From: Aphelenchoides besseyi
Taxonomy: Eukaryota > Nematoda > Chromadorea > Rhabditida > Aphelenchoididae
Length of the DNA stretch: 64,000 nucleotides
NCBI GenBank assembly: GCA_024699855.1
Contig: JAMPIQ010000001.1
Coordinates: 248,001 to 312,000 of the forward strand
Reading direction: 5' to 3'
Made by a program: the position numbers and the translations under genes. Below the pieces are notes generated by a model. That model was given only the letters and a program-made list of their open reading frames with translations. It searched no databases and was not told the origin of the DNA. Positions 11,949-25,538 of the stretch are shown here, piece after piece (the first letter of the stretch is position 1; every line of letters begins with the position of its first letter).

Positions 11949-14900
11949 TCATTCCACTCCAACCAAATTGTCTTGGCGGATTGTTCGGGTTCGACGTACT
12001 GAAGACGCAACGCATATATCTAACGTTACGAAAACAAAACTCACGTGATTTTCTATTGAACTGTCGAGCTCTTCGTCGTATCTGATCTCTTGAATCGGCT
12101 TGTGCGGTAACAGTTCGCACCACACCGTCCAGAAGCTCGTCTTCCTGAGTTTCCGCTTCACCGGGACTTCGACGCATTACTAAACGTTAGTGTTCAATTA
12201 TTTCTACTCTAAAATTTTTACCTTCGGTTTGCGCGGCGATCAGTTGACGTTCGGGTGTTGGACCGACTCGTCGACGTTGCAAAGTTTCTTCGTTTCCAGT
12301 AGTCGACAAAAACTTCTGCATTTGTTGATGTCGCTGAATTGAACGAAAGTTATCGTCGCTATTCAACTGCTGTTAACCGACCTCTCTATCACTCATCTCT
12401 TGTTGTACAGCGGGAGCTCGTCGTGTTTCGCCGCTCATTCCGGCGACTTGTTTTTGTGCGGCGTTGATCATCATTCCACGAGTTTTGTTGCGTTCTCGTT
12501 TCTCGGCCATACGTTTACGCATCTGAACGATCTTGTCTCGATTTGTGCGATACTCAAGAGCAAATTCAATGATCGTTTTGAAAACAATCATTGGCTTCAA
12601 GTCTTTGATTTCGTTCAATCCATAACCAATGTATAGAAGAAATGAGTTCCATTTGTAGAACGCATGTCGATGAGCCCGCTACAATCAAAGTTTCGAACGA
12701 CATTTACTTAAACACACCTTCAAGTTGTGAATTCGTTCGGCGACTTCTGTCAAATAGCTATTCACTTTGTTTTTCATCGACTGATTGTTCTCTTTTTGTG
12801 AGATCTTGGCCACATAATCAAAACAAGCTTTCTAAAAACGAAAAGTCAGTAGCGGTTTCCAAAATTGTTAAGTGAAATGAAATCTAAACGTCAACTTACA
12901 CAGTCGGTTTCCATTTTCTAAAAAACGTCAAGATAAGTTCAATTTGTTCATAATACCAACCTTCAGATTGTCTTGCACGGCATCAAAGTCTAATCGAGCA
13001 CATCGCGAAACAGCACCAAATTCTGAGTAGAGATCCGTGGAGTCAGGAACCTGATTGATCATAAGATCAGCTGCATGATATCTAAACGTTTCGAGCGATA
13101 ATGAACATTTTCTAATTTAAAGCGCACGTTAACGGGTATTTGTGAACGGAATCTTTGACTTCGCTTGCTCGTGCCAAGAAGTCCAATTGGAAGGCTTTCA
13201 GTTCGGTACCATTCAACGCATTTCCGATCGTCAAGAGAACGCCCATTACTTGTCGGAAGGTTTGCGATTCTTCAACTTCTTGCATTGCATTCTAAATTCA
13301 AAGAAATCAGTTGACGTATATCTCGCGAAATTACCTTTAGTTCGTTCAATGACTCCGAAACGTCAGTTTCCATGTTTGGATAGTCGAGCATAAACAACCA
13401 AAGTCTCAAACGCTCCAACAAACAATCAATTTCACTTAAACTCAACATAAACTGTTCGGCTTGACCCAAAGGCATGTCCGGATTTTCGGCTTGTTTTTCG
13501 TTTATCCTCTCGACTTCTTCGAGACTCGGCATCATGGTCGATAAAATCTTTTCGATTGATTCCTTGTTCAAAACTGTCGAATCAAATTTGCGAATAGCCG
13601 GTGGAATTGTGCTAACGGGCGGAAGTTTTGTCAGACCAATATTGATGGCTTGAGATCGTTTCAATGACAAAACCTAAAATCAAACTTATAGACTTCAAAT
13701 GCTATAACTAATCACACCTGTAGAACTTGTGGTTTTGCTTCACCGCCGACTTTCTTCAACGGCGTCTCTTTGGTTTTCTGTTCGAAGAGTTTGGTCAAAT
13801 TTGCGATGTCAATTTGCGGTGCTTCAACGGTCGCCCAAAAGTTTCCTTTCTGCGCCAATTGCGGTACAACGGTGAGTGCTTCAGCTTGTGCCGGCTTCCA
13901 ATGCATTCGCAGAGTACCTCCTAACCACAAAAAAGTCAAACAAAAGTTGTTGTCAATTAACTAACCTTTCAATTCGGTTGTTGAAGCCGTCATCGCATTG
14001 TAAGCGCCATTCTGTTTTAGTAATGGTGGTGGTGGCGGAATTCCGTTGGTTGGAGGTGGTGGTGGTGCGCCGATGCCGCGGAATCCAATTGATCCACCGT
14101 TTCGATCTTGAGCCGCTTGAGCAGCTTTGACCAGAACCAACGGATCCTGTTCGAATTCCGCCAAACTCGAAAAGTCAATGTCATTGAAGACTAACGGTTT
14201 GTCCTTGCACTTTTCAGCCGCTTCTTTCCATCGCAGTTCCGATTCCGATTGTTTGACTTCGAGCAAGTTCTTTCGAAATTGCGAACCCTCAAACTTCTTT
14301 GCTCTCTTCTGTAACATCGCCGCAAAACCGCCCACAGCTTCATCCTCGTCGGATTCCATCTAAACTCGGTTCATTACAAAGACATGAAGTATACTCACTT
14401 TTTTGGTTGGTGGCTCCTTCTTCAGCTGTTCCGGCTCCAGTTCTTTGGGTAATGGTGGTGGTTCGGGGAAATCCATGGTTTTGATTTCGGTCGGCGAAAA
14501 GATGTTCGACGGAATGCTCGGGGGTGGAGCCTTCGGCTGTGGTTTATCTTCGCCATCATCCGTGTCCTAAACATTAACAATTAGATCGAAACGTTTGTAA
14601 CCTCCGCTTCTCAGCGTAATTAGCGTGAGCAGAAGAATATCCACTTTCATTCATCGGAGCGATCATTTTACAAAATCAACATTACGAAAAGAACAAAAGA
14701 AGTTAAGGTCTTTAAAAATAGGTTATTCGACATTCCGGGGCCAAACTGTTTATTAAAAACTTACATCAATGTTTTCTTTCTCCGATTCACCAAGTGATTT
14801 CGGAGAAACTGAAGCGGCGGTTTGAGATTGAACCGTCTGAGTCGAAGGTTCTTTTGAAATCGTGAGAAAGTTGTTGTTGTTTGTTTCGGATCGTTTCTCT

Positions 14901-17900
14901 GCTCCACTGTTACTCAGTTCACTTGCCGGTGAACGTCGCCACTTCTCCGCATTGCCGTTCTGAATTGTCGGTGTTGCTGCATTGGCTGCTGCAGTTAATT
15001 CTTTGGCTACGCCATTAACTCGGAAGTTGGTTAGACGTTGAGCACTTTGGAACAAATCATCTTGTTCTTGATTGGATTGGCGTCTTTGTTGAAGTGCATC
15101 GTGTTGTTTCTGTCGAATCTCTTCGGCTTCTTGTTGCCTCTTACGCATTACACTCCGTCGATCCGCACCATTGCTTAGACCGTTCTGTTGACTTAGAGCA
15201 TGGCCATTCATCATACCGTTGGGTGCTGCTGGGGCCGAATCGGAATGAATTTTGTGGATGACTGTTGTTGTGGTGTTTCCGTTCGCTCGCATTCTTACCA
15301 TCTGTGGATCGCCGGAATCGTCGCTTTGAATTGCGGCATCTTCTTTGCGAACTTCATGTTCGTAATGTGTACATTGTTGTGTAAGCTGAGGATCTCTAAA
15401 TGCAACCATCGATTTCAACGCTTCATCAAGACCCAAATTATCCATCGTATCCACAACATCAAAGAATGTATCCTAAATAACAACTTGTATCTGGTTTACG
15501 TACTCAAACAAACTTGATCGGGAATACCGTTAAGTGTTTTGTTCACAACAGTCATTCCAAGAGTTAATGTTTCCACATCACTTGCTTTCCTATCTGTTAA
15601 TATCTTCATCAAACTCGACCAATCTTGTCGTCCTAAAGTTTGGTTTTTTTTGCATTAATTCCAAGATTTTTTACCTTTGCTCTTTTCGACTTTCGAGACA
15701 GCGGCCAACAAAAGTAATGAGTTCGATTCGGTGTATTCGACAAAGACGAGAAGTAACTTCAGTGCAGTCTTAACAACTAGTCGATACTAAAAAACAAAAT
15801 CACTAATTGAAATGAGAAAATCATAAAAACAGAAATTGGGACATAACGCAGAAACAGTTCGAAGAGAATAGTTAACAGTAGACATTTAGTAATTTTGACT
15901 TGTTATTTTAAAGACTACAAACAACTTTATACCCATTCTTGCCGGTGACTACTCATCTCAGCTAGTTCGACTGGATCATAAAGCTAAACACAAAATCGCC
16001 AATAAACATAAACGAGCACATTGACATGAACAACGATAAGAAAACGACTTACGGGGGACTCCAACAGTTCGTATAGCCAACAGATCGTCGAGGCGTGAGC
16101 AATGATTCCGTTCATTCCATCGACGTACAACATAAGTTGACCAATGGCTAAACAAAAAGTGAGTAAAGAAAATAACTTAAAGCCAACCTCTTAAAATGTG
16201 ATTTTGATGCGTCTGATCGGATTCACGTCCCAATTTAATAAGACAATCAAGACCCTCATTTTGAACAAACTCATGTACCAGATCTTTGTCGTCTTGAAAG
16301 ATTTGTTTCAACGAGAAAAGTGCCCGTCTTTGATCTCGACCCGTCATGTAAAGAAGTTTTTCTAAAGCCGTTCAATTAAACGCTACTTGACTTAAGCGAC
16401 TTACCAATAATCGCTTTTACCCGTAACTCGGGACGTTGTCGAAGAACCAAACTGCTGCGAAGTCTAAAACAGACGGTTAGATTCGTTGGATTTTCAATTT
16501 GATCGATTTTGATTTTTTAACCCCCACCAAATTTAACCTCGAAAAGACCTTTGTTCTTCAGCAGCGTCCAATTCCTCTTGCATTTGCATTTCTTCTTCGA
16601 CATTCAGCATCGATTCGCTTTCCGCTTTACTAATCGTATTCTGTTCATCTTGTTGTTCACGACGCCAACGACGATGATCCTCACGATTTCCAGCACACTT
16701 GCACGTCGAATGTTTTCTAGCCAATCGATTCGTCGACGATTCGACAATTGCGGCTTTCGACTTTCGCTCGGGCGTCAACTCAACTTTCGTTTTTGGAGCT
16801 TCACGGAAAGATGGCAAACGATTGACCGCGGTGGACTTGCTGGACGTTGTTGCCGCAGAGGATTGTTGTTGAGTCGAATTAGTCGGCTGGGTTTCTTTCA
16901 AACTAATCGAAATTGGCTGAGTTGAAGTTGGTTGGTTGTTAAGAAGGTTTGGCTCTTTACTCGACTTGAAACTGTCCGTTTGATTGTTAGCCGTCAAATC
17001 GGATAGCGGTTTGAATGGCTTGATTGTTGAGCTCGAAAATGGAGCGACCGAAGAGTTGAGTACCGGTTGATAAGAATTCAAGGGTTTTGAAAAGGTCATT
17101 GGAGTTGTCGTCGGCTGCGAACTTTCTGATGGTTTCTTGACGTTTAGACGTGACAAAGTGGAAGAACTGAACGCCGGCAATCCACCAGTTTCCGATGTCT
17201 CAACATTCGTAAAACTCTTCGATACATTCAACGTTGTTTTCGACTGCAAACTTGTCGTTGGGTTTGAATTGAAAATTGATGTCGACGAATCAAGAGAAGT
17301 GGTTAAATCACTAGTCGAACAAACCGGTGTGTAATTGAAACTTGATGGAGTCGAGGGTTTCACTGACGGTAAGATTGATGGTTTGTTGATCGCATTTTCG
17401 TTACGATTACCGTACAAGTTCGTTGATGACCAATTGCTCGGACTGTTGTTCATATCAACAAGCATGTCGTCATCGATAAATCGCAGTTGTGTATCGGACT
17501 TCGCCCCGAACCACGACTTCTTTCTTCTGTCCAAAACATCAATTCGTGAAGTCGACGAATTGGCGACTTCGGTAGATGGAGCGGTGGTAGGAGGACGTGG
17601 CGCAAAATTCGTGGCAGAAATCGACGAAAAACGTGAACTAGTAGGTGAGAAGGACACTAACGGTGCGACTTTGGGTGTGTAAACATTTTGGGATGACGAA
17701 GTAGAAGAGAGCAAAGATCGCAATCCACCCGTCTGTTTTGGCTTAATAGTCGATGGTTTCGTAAGCGATCGCGAGGATGAAGATGGGACTGACGGTTGCC
17801 AAGAAAAAGATGGAGAAGTCGATTCGTACAAATGAGTTTGATAGCCATTGGCAATCGTCGAGTTGCTGGTAGCCGGTCGTATATTCTCAACGAATCTTGG

Positions 17901-19396
17901 CGAACTTCGCAACAGTGATGTCGATTTGACTGTGGGCGGTGATGAGTCGATATCATCGATGTTGATAGAATAGCATTTCAAGGTTGGACGACTCATTTCA
18001 ACTCGATTCTCAGCCGAACGTTAAACAGCACCAATGAACTTAATTCGAAGATCGAAGGAATCTGAACGACACGTCTCGAATACGAACATCGTCGTCATTT
18101 CAATTGCTCATCCAGTAGGCTTTTTCGTGAACAATAGCGAAGAAGAAGAACCGAAAGTACGACTAGCAATTCTCTCAACACTCGTATCCGCCCTTCTCTT
18201 CAACGGCAGACGCTCGTTTTTGTCATTTTTGCATGTCCGCCAAACAACGATCGTTGAAGAAGATTCCGCCAATCAAAATGAACCGTCTTTTGGCGCAGCG
18301 AAAAAATTTGCACAAAATCCGCAACATCGCGACGTGAAGGGAGAAAATCGGGAAAGTTGCGCCGCGTTTTGACGCCAAAAATTTCTCGACCGCTCGAATT
18401 CGTGACTTCGATAGCGTCGCCGTGAGCAGCGAAATTTGCATTCGCACTCACGCAGCGAAAGTGGCGGTCCGGATTATCAATCAAAATTGATTGGACGGAC
18501 ATGAGCGCACGGGAGAATGGATGTTCGAAGCGGCGCCGATTATGAATTCCGTGGAATCGAAGAGCTTAATCGGGAAGTTGAAATCAAGAGTTTTGCTAAA
18601 CGAATCCCGTTTGTGTGCAATCAATGATCCGAAAGGAACTGATGTTCCCCACAGTTCGCTCCTAATTTGTTGATGCAATTGGGTTACCGCAATTTACCCT
18701 GCTGGTTTATCCCAGAGAAGAGCAACTTACGGATCGGCTTGTAGAATTTGCAGTTCGTCCGGCTGCTCGAAAAGTGAAAGGTCGGAATCTAAGTAGGAGC
18801 CCAGATCGCCGGTGGCCGATGGGGAAACTTGGAGCTGTGAATCGCCGCTCTGAAAACAAACTTTTCGTAATAAACGTCAACACAAACATTCAAAGCTACC
18901 ACCTTCTTATAAGTCGAATACATTTCTATGAGAGCTTTGGGCCTTTAGAAAACAATATAAACAAAAGAAGATAAGCTGTGATTTTGTTTTTCTCAAATAA
19001 CATGGGACCTCAAATTACTCGAAATCAGGAACGACTTCAAAAGTGCTAAACGAGCGATACGATTTCCGTTTTCAAATGTGCTCTCAAGAGAGAAGTCACG
19101 CGACTAAAAAGGTACGAACGACGAAAAAGTCGAAACGGCTATTCGTGTTCACTAACGACCGTTAAGTGGCCAAAAGAAGTAAATAGCCCCAGACACCACA
19201 GATATTATTTCAATTTTTGACTTACTTTGTGTGGAGCCTTCAATTTGCGAATGATGTCGGGAAGCTGCTCGCCTATGGGCTGGTTTAGAGCCATCATGTA
19301 CTGAAGCGGAATCATCGGCTGACGGTCGCATGTCGAAACGAAGGGATCAAGATCGTTGATGAATTGCAGTCGACATCTGATCGTGTCATCGGCCAT
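11949..19396 (-). CDS. fhod-1: FHOD-family formin (FHOD1/FHOD-1 orthologue)
   Basis: Twenty-one exons (first 19396..19226, then 18849..18731, 16463..16405, 16361..16188, 16147..16053, and so on to 11998..11949) sum to 3747 bp, 1248 aa, near human FHOD1. Order: GTPase-binding domain ('[17 protein letters not shown]', 'LQVSPS...SYLDSDLSL'); FH3 ('[20 protein letters not shown]', '[19 protein letters not shown]'); Ser/Gln-rich linker; FH1 with poly-Pro ('[18 protein letters not shown]'); FH2 ('[11 protein letters not shown]', '[13 protein letters not shown]', '[14 protein letters not shown]', 'RNKTRGMMI'); and a C-terminal DAD ('[11 protein letters not shown]', then '[13 protein letters not shown]' across the last intron). 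FHOD formins nucleate or elongate actin in muscle and stress fibres and are held inactive by N-terminal/DAD contact. The start is set by the short N-terminus typical of FHOD1. Introns are about 40-50 bp except those flanking the alternative first exon. Confidence 0.95.
16549..17996 (-). CDS. fhod-1: Alternative first coding exon of the FHOD gene
   Basis: A 1448-bp open stretch starts at ATG 17996 (in-frame TAA just upstream) and encodes about 482 Ser/Thr/Pro-rich residues ending in a charged helix ('[17 protein letters not shown]'). A GT donor at 16548 (CAAAG|GTCTTT) leaves phase 2, so it splices in frame onto the FH3 exon at 16463, replacing the two GBD exons, which also leave phase 2 at 18731. 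This would make a formin lacking the GTPase-binding domain. Use as an internal cassette is less likely: the only in-frame acceptor near its start has no pyrimidine tract. Could also be one long isoform if that weak site is used. Confidence 0.7.
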
Positions 19397-22300
19397 TTCG
19401 ATACCGTCCAAGTGGAAGAGCGTTCGAAATATCGGAAAGCAGATTTCGTCGACCTTCTCTGTGGTTTCGAAACAACTCGAAGACCAAAAGTTTGCAAAAG
19501 AAGACAAAAACGAAAGTCGACGAAACGGCGGCACTGAAAGTCGAGAATCGTGATTGTAAACAAAACGCGCAAAGACGAACGCAACAAAGCGCGCAAACTT
19601 GGCAAAAGGATCGAACAACGCAAGTTCGCGCGTGGATTAGCAGTGACGATCGTTGAGCGAAACTAATCCACGAAAAGAAACCCAAGAGCATGTTCGATCG
19701 GAGAGTTCAAGGATTGAAAACAAAGAGGGAAGTTCACGTGAGTCAAATTCAATCGTACGAAACGCGAATTCCCATTGACGTTCACAAACGAACTTCGCGA
19801 CGATCTTCCGATAACAACATACCAAAAAGGAGCTCATCTGCGCGCAAATTTCAGGTGCAAATACGAAAGACAGCGACGTAAAAAAAGTCGCCGACGATGA
19901 TGTAAACAACCGTGCGCCCGGTAATAAGACGAGCGACGTAATTGACTCTCGAAATTACTCGGCACTTGACCTCGTTACCAGTTTCCTCGGAAATCACACG
20001 GAAATGCAGAGGCCAACGGTGGTTAATCTGATTCAAAAGTTTGGTCAAAATCTCTAAAACAAACAGAAGAATCATTGAATCAAAATGAGCAAAACTTTAA
20101 TGGAGAAAGACAATTAAAACGTCTGGAAAAGTGGACCAATCGTTTGAAATCAAGAGACCCACAGGCTTCGTGGCAAAGAGCGGATTTTCGAGTTGCTTTT
20201 GGTCGAACGCTTTCGGATCGAAAGAAATCGGGGGTCAGCTTCGATCTTTGTCTTGTTCGGCCCGAATCTTTTGCACTCACGCAATTTGGATTGAACAGAC
20301 GACTAGAAAGATGGATCGAAGTTTCTATTAGCCCAACGGCTTTTAAACTTCGAAAAAAATCTCTCGAATATTACTAACAGAAACAATGAGTCTTCATCTG
20401 TTGCAAACCTTTATTATTACTATCTCGGTCCTATCAGATGATTTCATCAACTTTTGTAATTAAATAGACTTAAAACAACAAGTTTCTTCAGAGCGACTCT
20501 TCAAACCGATTGGTCTTCAATTGATTTGGTCGTGGGAGTGAGCCGCATAGAAACGAGGCCATTGCATCGGGAATGAAACAACATGACGAAACGAAATGCT
20601 CGCGGATCCACTCGAACACGAAAACTCGAACAGCTGAGACTTTTGCCACATGGATCAGTGGGAAGAAAAAACAAACGATTGCGACGCTATGCTTCAGTTT
20701 CATGGCTGTACGGCCAAAAAGCCGAACATGTGCTCCACGGGCTTTTGAGAGATTAAAAAGCGAGACAACTCGATTGTACGAAACCAATCGAATCGTCGTC
20801 TAAAAATGCTAATCATTCCCAACAAAAGCTTTCCGATTCATTCAACTAAGGAGGTCGCTAAGCTTCAAAACAATAAACATCTTCAATTCGCCGTTGAGCT
20901 AACGGCGCGCAATCGGAGATGATTTGTGGTGAAGCATTTTCACTCAATCGATGACGAACAAGCCCGCCAGTGCCCGAAAGTCGTCATTTTAAACGGCGAC
21001 ACAAAGCACGTAATCGAACAATGAAAAGAACAAGCTCAACGAAGAATCCAAAAAGTTCCGACATTCCACTACGTATAATGAGCCCGGCGACACAAGTGAC
21101 GATCATCAGTTCACAAACAGATTGTCGACAACAGTTCGGATCCGAGTTCCAAAGTGCCCACTGCATTAACGCGGAAGTACGAGTCGAACCTCAAAGTCGA
21201 GATTTCCAGAAATTGTGTTCCAGCAAAAACCCACTGAAATGTCGGAAGTGTCCCCAAAAATTGTCGACTCGAATTACCGAGCACACAAACTTGCAACGCA
21301 AATTGCAATCGTCGCGCGCGTAGAAGACGAGGCGGAAAGACGAAACCTCACACGAAGCCTGTGGCTATTCGAAGCCAACTGGTCGACTCATCCGACCACG
21401 CACTCGAAATTCGAAACGGAGAATCGAGTAAAAAAATCAGAAAAAATAACCGATCGGTCAGCAGTTCGCTATCGATACTCGAATCAATGTCCTCGGCGAT
21501 ATATTCAAGCACTCGACCAATCAGTCAGATCTACAACACCGAAGTCGAACCTTAAGTCGCGAAAGCAAATTTAGGAAAAACCAATTGAATTGCAGTTGCG
21601 AAACTGAAAATCTGTTTTGTGACCTTCAACTGTTCGGAAATTTGGAAAAGAAACTGAAACATTTTCGATCAAATACAACAATCAGAATCCGAGTGATGTA
21701 ACGCAAAGAACGAATGGAGGGTTTTGATTTACGCAATTAGCCTCGGGCACCTGAAAACAACAATGAAGAGGGAAAGACCGCGAATTGGTTGTGTTCGACC
21801 ACGTAGAAGATTCTGAATCGGAAGGACGTGAAGAAAAAGTTTAACGGGTTAAAACAAACAATTTGAACACGAAAACGACTTGGTGATTTACGATCCGCTT
21901 AGTTTTTGCAGGACCTTCAATTGCTCTTTTATGATCAACGGTATGTCGAATATTCAATCCAATTAAACGCCAAATTCGTGAACTCGAATCCAATCAACCG
22001 CCAACCGGATATGAAACGGGGCATTTGTTGGATTACGTGAGTTGATTAGACAAACAAAAGCGAAATAACGAGTTGATCCGATGAGAAGAAGCGAACGTTA
22101 CGCAACAATCTTATGCTGCGATTTGAACGGAACACTCGAACCATTCAAGTGGTGGCAATAGACAATCAAGCGGCAGAAGACGGCGAGGACGACCACTTGA
22201 CATACAATAAACGATTGAACGGGAACGATTCCCGTCCGCCTTCGCATTTCCACGAGAAACCGTCTGATTGAACGTGTGGAACCGAGCAACTAGTCAAGAG

Positions 22301-25300
22301 TCTTCTCAATCGTTGGTGTAACTGATTTGCAAGTTTGATGGAAAACGAACTTTTACGTAAAATGTTTCCGAAATGCGCATTCAATTTGATGATGTGAAGA
22401 AGAAGAGTCAACTGCCGGGTAATTAAAGACTTCGCGATGAACGTGTTTCGTAAAAAACAAGGTTAGTATAGTGTTTTATTCTTTCTCCAGGTTATTCGAC
22501 CGATTGGCTCAAAACATCTGTTTCACGTTCTCGATTTGCTTTTCACTTGGTCGTTAAGTCGAATGAAACAAAAACTCTTTCAAGTGCGTGGACGACCTTG
22601 AAAATGCAGATCACACGAAACAATGCGATAGACAATTGCGGCTTGCAGTTTAATTAGTTTTAAAAAAAGACCCCAGAAGCGTCGAAAACCATAAGATCGG
22701 CTTCTCTTGATTCAAAGGACGCTTTCATGACCGAACATTGACGAATCGTTAGCTCACAACTTGCAAAGAAGCAATGTCAATTATCGGCCAAAGAGCTCAA
22801 CCGGACAAATTACTTAAGACTCATGATTCTGGAGATCGTGTTGCAAACCGCTTACTTTTGTTCAAATCAACACCTGAGTCTCGAAGCCCACGGAGATCGA
22901 CAGAAAAATGGTGGAAATCATTTGCCGCTAAAAACCGAAACATAAACTCGTCAGTCGGCAAACGAAATGTGCTTCCTTTATCCGACACACTCACAAATTC
23001 GATTCTTCAATTCGATCCACAAGAAGTACTTTTTGATTCCAAACTTTCGGACTCAAACCAACTGTTACCGATTGAATTAAACTGGTGGATGAGAATCGAA
23101 AGTGAGCTGTTTAACAACCCAAACGGATTAAGATCTCATTGACTGTCCAGCGAATGGCCACCAAAACGGAATCATTGCTTCTTCCCATTTATAACCTCAA
23201 CGGTCAAAACAGTTGTTTTGGTCTGACGAATTGGTTTTCGATTCGCACACAACGTCGGGAGTGTTTGATCAAATAGCTGTGAGAAGTGGACAAAGTTTGA
23301 AGGTGAAAATGTAGGTTGGAGCTAAGCGAATTAAAAGCTAATGCTTGTTAAGTATCCGGACAGAAACCGTTTCTTCGTATAGAAAACGCACAGATCAGAA
23401 AAGCATCACGACTATCAATTTCTCGGCATTTTGCAAAAAAAGATAAAAACGAAACTTCTAAGATGCTTTCCACTTCAACAGTGTAGAGCGGGAAATCCCT
23501 AAAGAAAACATCGATGACAAGACGTGTGAATTGTTTGCTGGGAAGAAATTGACAGCTCGACGTTTGGAAACATCAATCAAAGCGCGGATAGGAAGCGGAA
23601 TGTTGCGGTTTTAATTAGACATAAACTTTGTTTGAGATCAAGTGCCATTGTTTGTTTCCAACACCAACGCAAACCAAACCCTTTAAAGCGGTTTTACGAG
23701 CCCTTGACGTGCTTGGAACTATCTGATTGATAAACTCGAACAAAGGGTCACGCATTCCGGAGCTCGAATTGGTGAAAAAAGTGGTGAGCTTGAAATTGCA
23801 ATTCGTAAAACAGGTGCGGTCAAGGGCAATCGAGAAAAACTCGTCTTTTCATCGACCTACGTACATTCCAACGGGTTTTTGAATTTCGCTTTTAGCTGAC
23901 GACAATCACAAAACTTTGACGGAAGAAACCAATTAGATATGTCAAACATGTTCTCACAGGTATTCGCAGCTTCAACATTGCAATTTCTGAATCAATAATC
24001 ATCTCCTCGCCGATTTCTAGGCCGAGAGTTTGTCAGCACTTTACGGTCCAATTTTGCACCAATGATGAGTCAGCCTTGAAACAAAAGATAACTCGTACAA
24101 TGGCCGCTCGTCATTTTAATGACCTTTGCGACGTACAAATGGACGACGTTGATATCGAAGAGAAGATTTAAACGTTTGACCGAAAAATCACTAATGGCAC
24201 GTTCATACAAACTACATTCTACGGTTGAATTGTCGAAAACATGAAATTGACGCGAATTTAAAACCGCAGCTGTTGGACAGATGTCTTTGTTGCAAAATAT
24301 CCCAATTACATCGTTTCAATAAAACAATCGCATAGCCCTTTATTGAAGCCCTCAAGTTCTACGACTTCAAATGATCAACATCCGTAAACACTTCAACTTG
24401 GCGGAAATATGCAAATGAAGAAGAGGTGAATACACGAAAGCAATTGAACGGCAGCAAAGTGACTATTTGAACAATCCGAAAACGTGAACCGCCAGTTCGT
24501 TCAATTGGACCTATATGACTCGTCGCGCGAGCGACCGAATGAATTGGACCTTAGATAGACACCTGCGCCACGTAGATGACCACTTCAAATGTCCCGAATC
24601 TTCTTGTCGCATTTTGACCATAGGTTTCTTTCGAATAAAAATCCCGATTACAAGATCACGCAAAGTCAACTAGAACTGCGTCAATTAGATTTGCGGTTAA
24701 TCCTTCCGAATTGACCATTAAAAGATTTGTGGGCAACTGGACGAAACATTAAATGGCAAACAGCGGAAGTTTATTGTTCGAATTGTGTCAAAAATGTTCT
24801 AGCACTGGAAATGGAGCAAAATAAGCTGTTCGGCGGATTAGAGACAACAAACTCAAAGCTTACTATATACTATTTCTGTTAATGGAACTGTTCAGTTCAT
24901 AAACAGTAACATGAAGCAGCAGCCAACAAAAAAAAGTTTTCTATCCGAAAACATCGCACGGTCATCTGCCCGTTGACCGTTGAACAGGTTTTGAGAGTGT
25001 CGAAAAGGTCGGAATGACTAACTGAAACGACATGAGCATCTTCGTAATGTGACACAATCATTTGCTCCGATGACGTGAAAACTTGTACTGCCTTCGGCTC
25101 GGAGATTGCAATCATGTCGAGACAATCATTCGGAGTTTATTAAGTGAATGGTGGAAAGCGAAGATCAGAAAGTAGAAAAACAAAACCAAAAAGAAATCTC
25201 GGTATTTTGTGCGCTTCCGTCTTCGTTGAAACAGCTCGTGGATTTGCAGATCGAGTTTCAAATTCACCTTTCCGGCAACCAACATATTCAGCTTCCGCTT

Positions 25301-25538
25301 CGACCATCGACCATTACGGTCATTCTTCTGGAGTCGAACAAAAATCAATTTATTTGCCATAAGCAACAAACTACATCGATTGATTACTGCTAGTTGGTAC
25401 TCAGAACACGCTAAGAATAAACGGAAGAAAGCAACTGGAAATAGGAACCCGAAGTCGTAACCCAAAACACCCGATTTATTGGAATTGCAATTAGATCACA
25501 TAATAAGGACTTGAAAGCACTCGTTTAGCTACCACTGA
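19397..25538. other. Six-kilobase stretch with no recognisable gene
   Basis: Lies between the FHOD start and the end of the sorbin-like gene, both on the minus strand. Frames up to about 120 codons occur on both strands at similar density, overlap each other, and show no domains or coherent exon chains. The FHOD promoter and perhaps 5' UTR exons should be in the right-hand neighbourhood of 19.4 kb. By far the longest empty stretch in an otherwise compact window. Confidence 0.5.
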
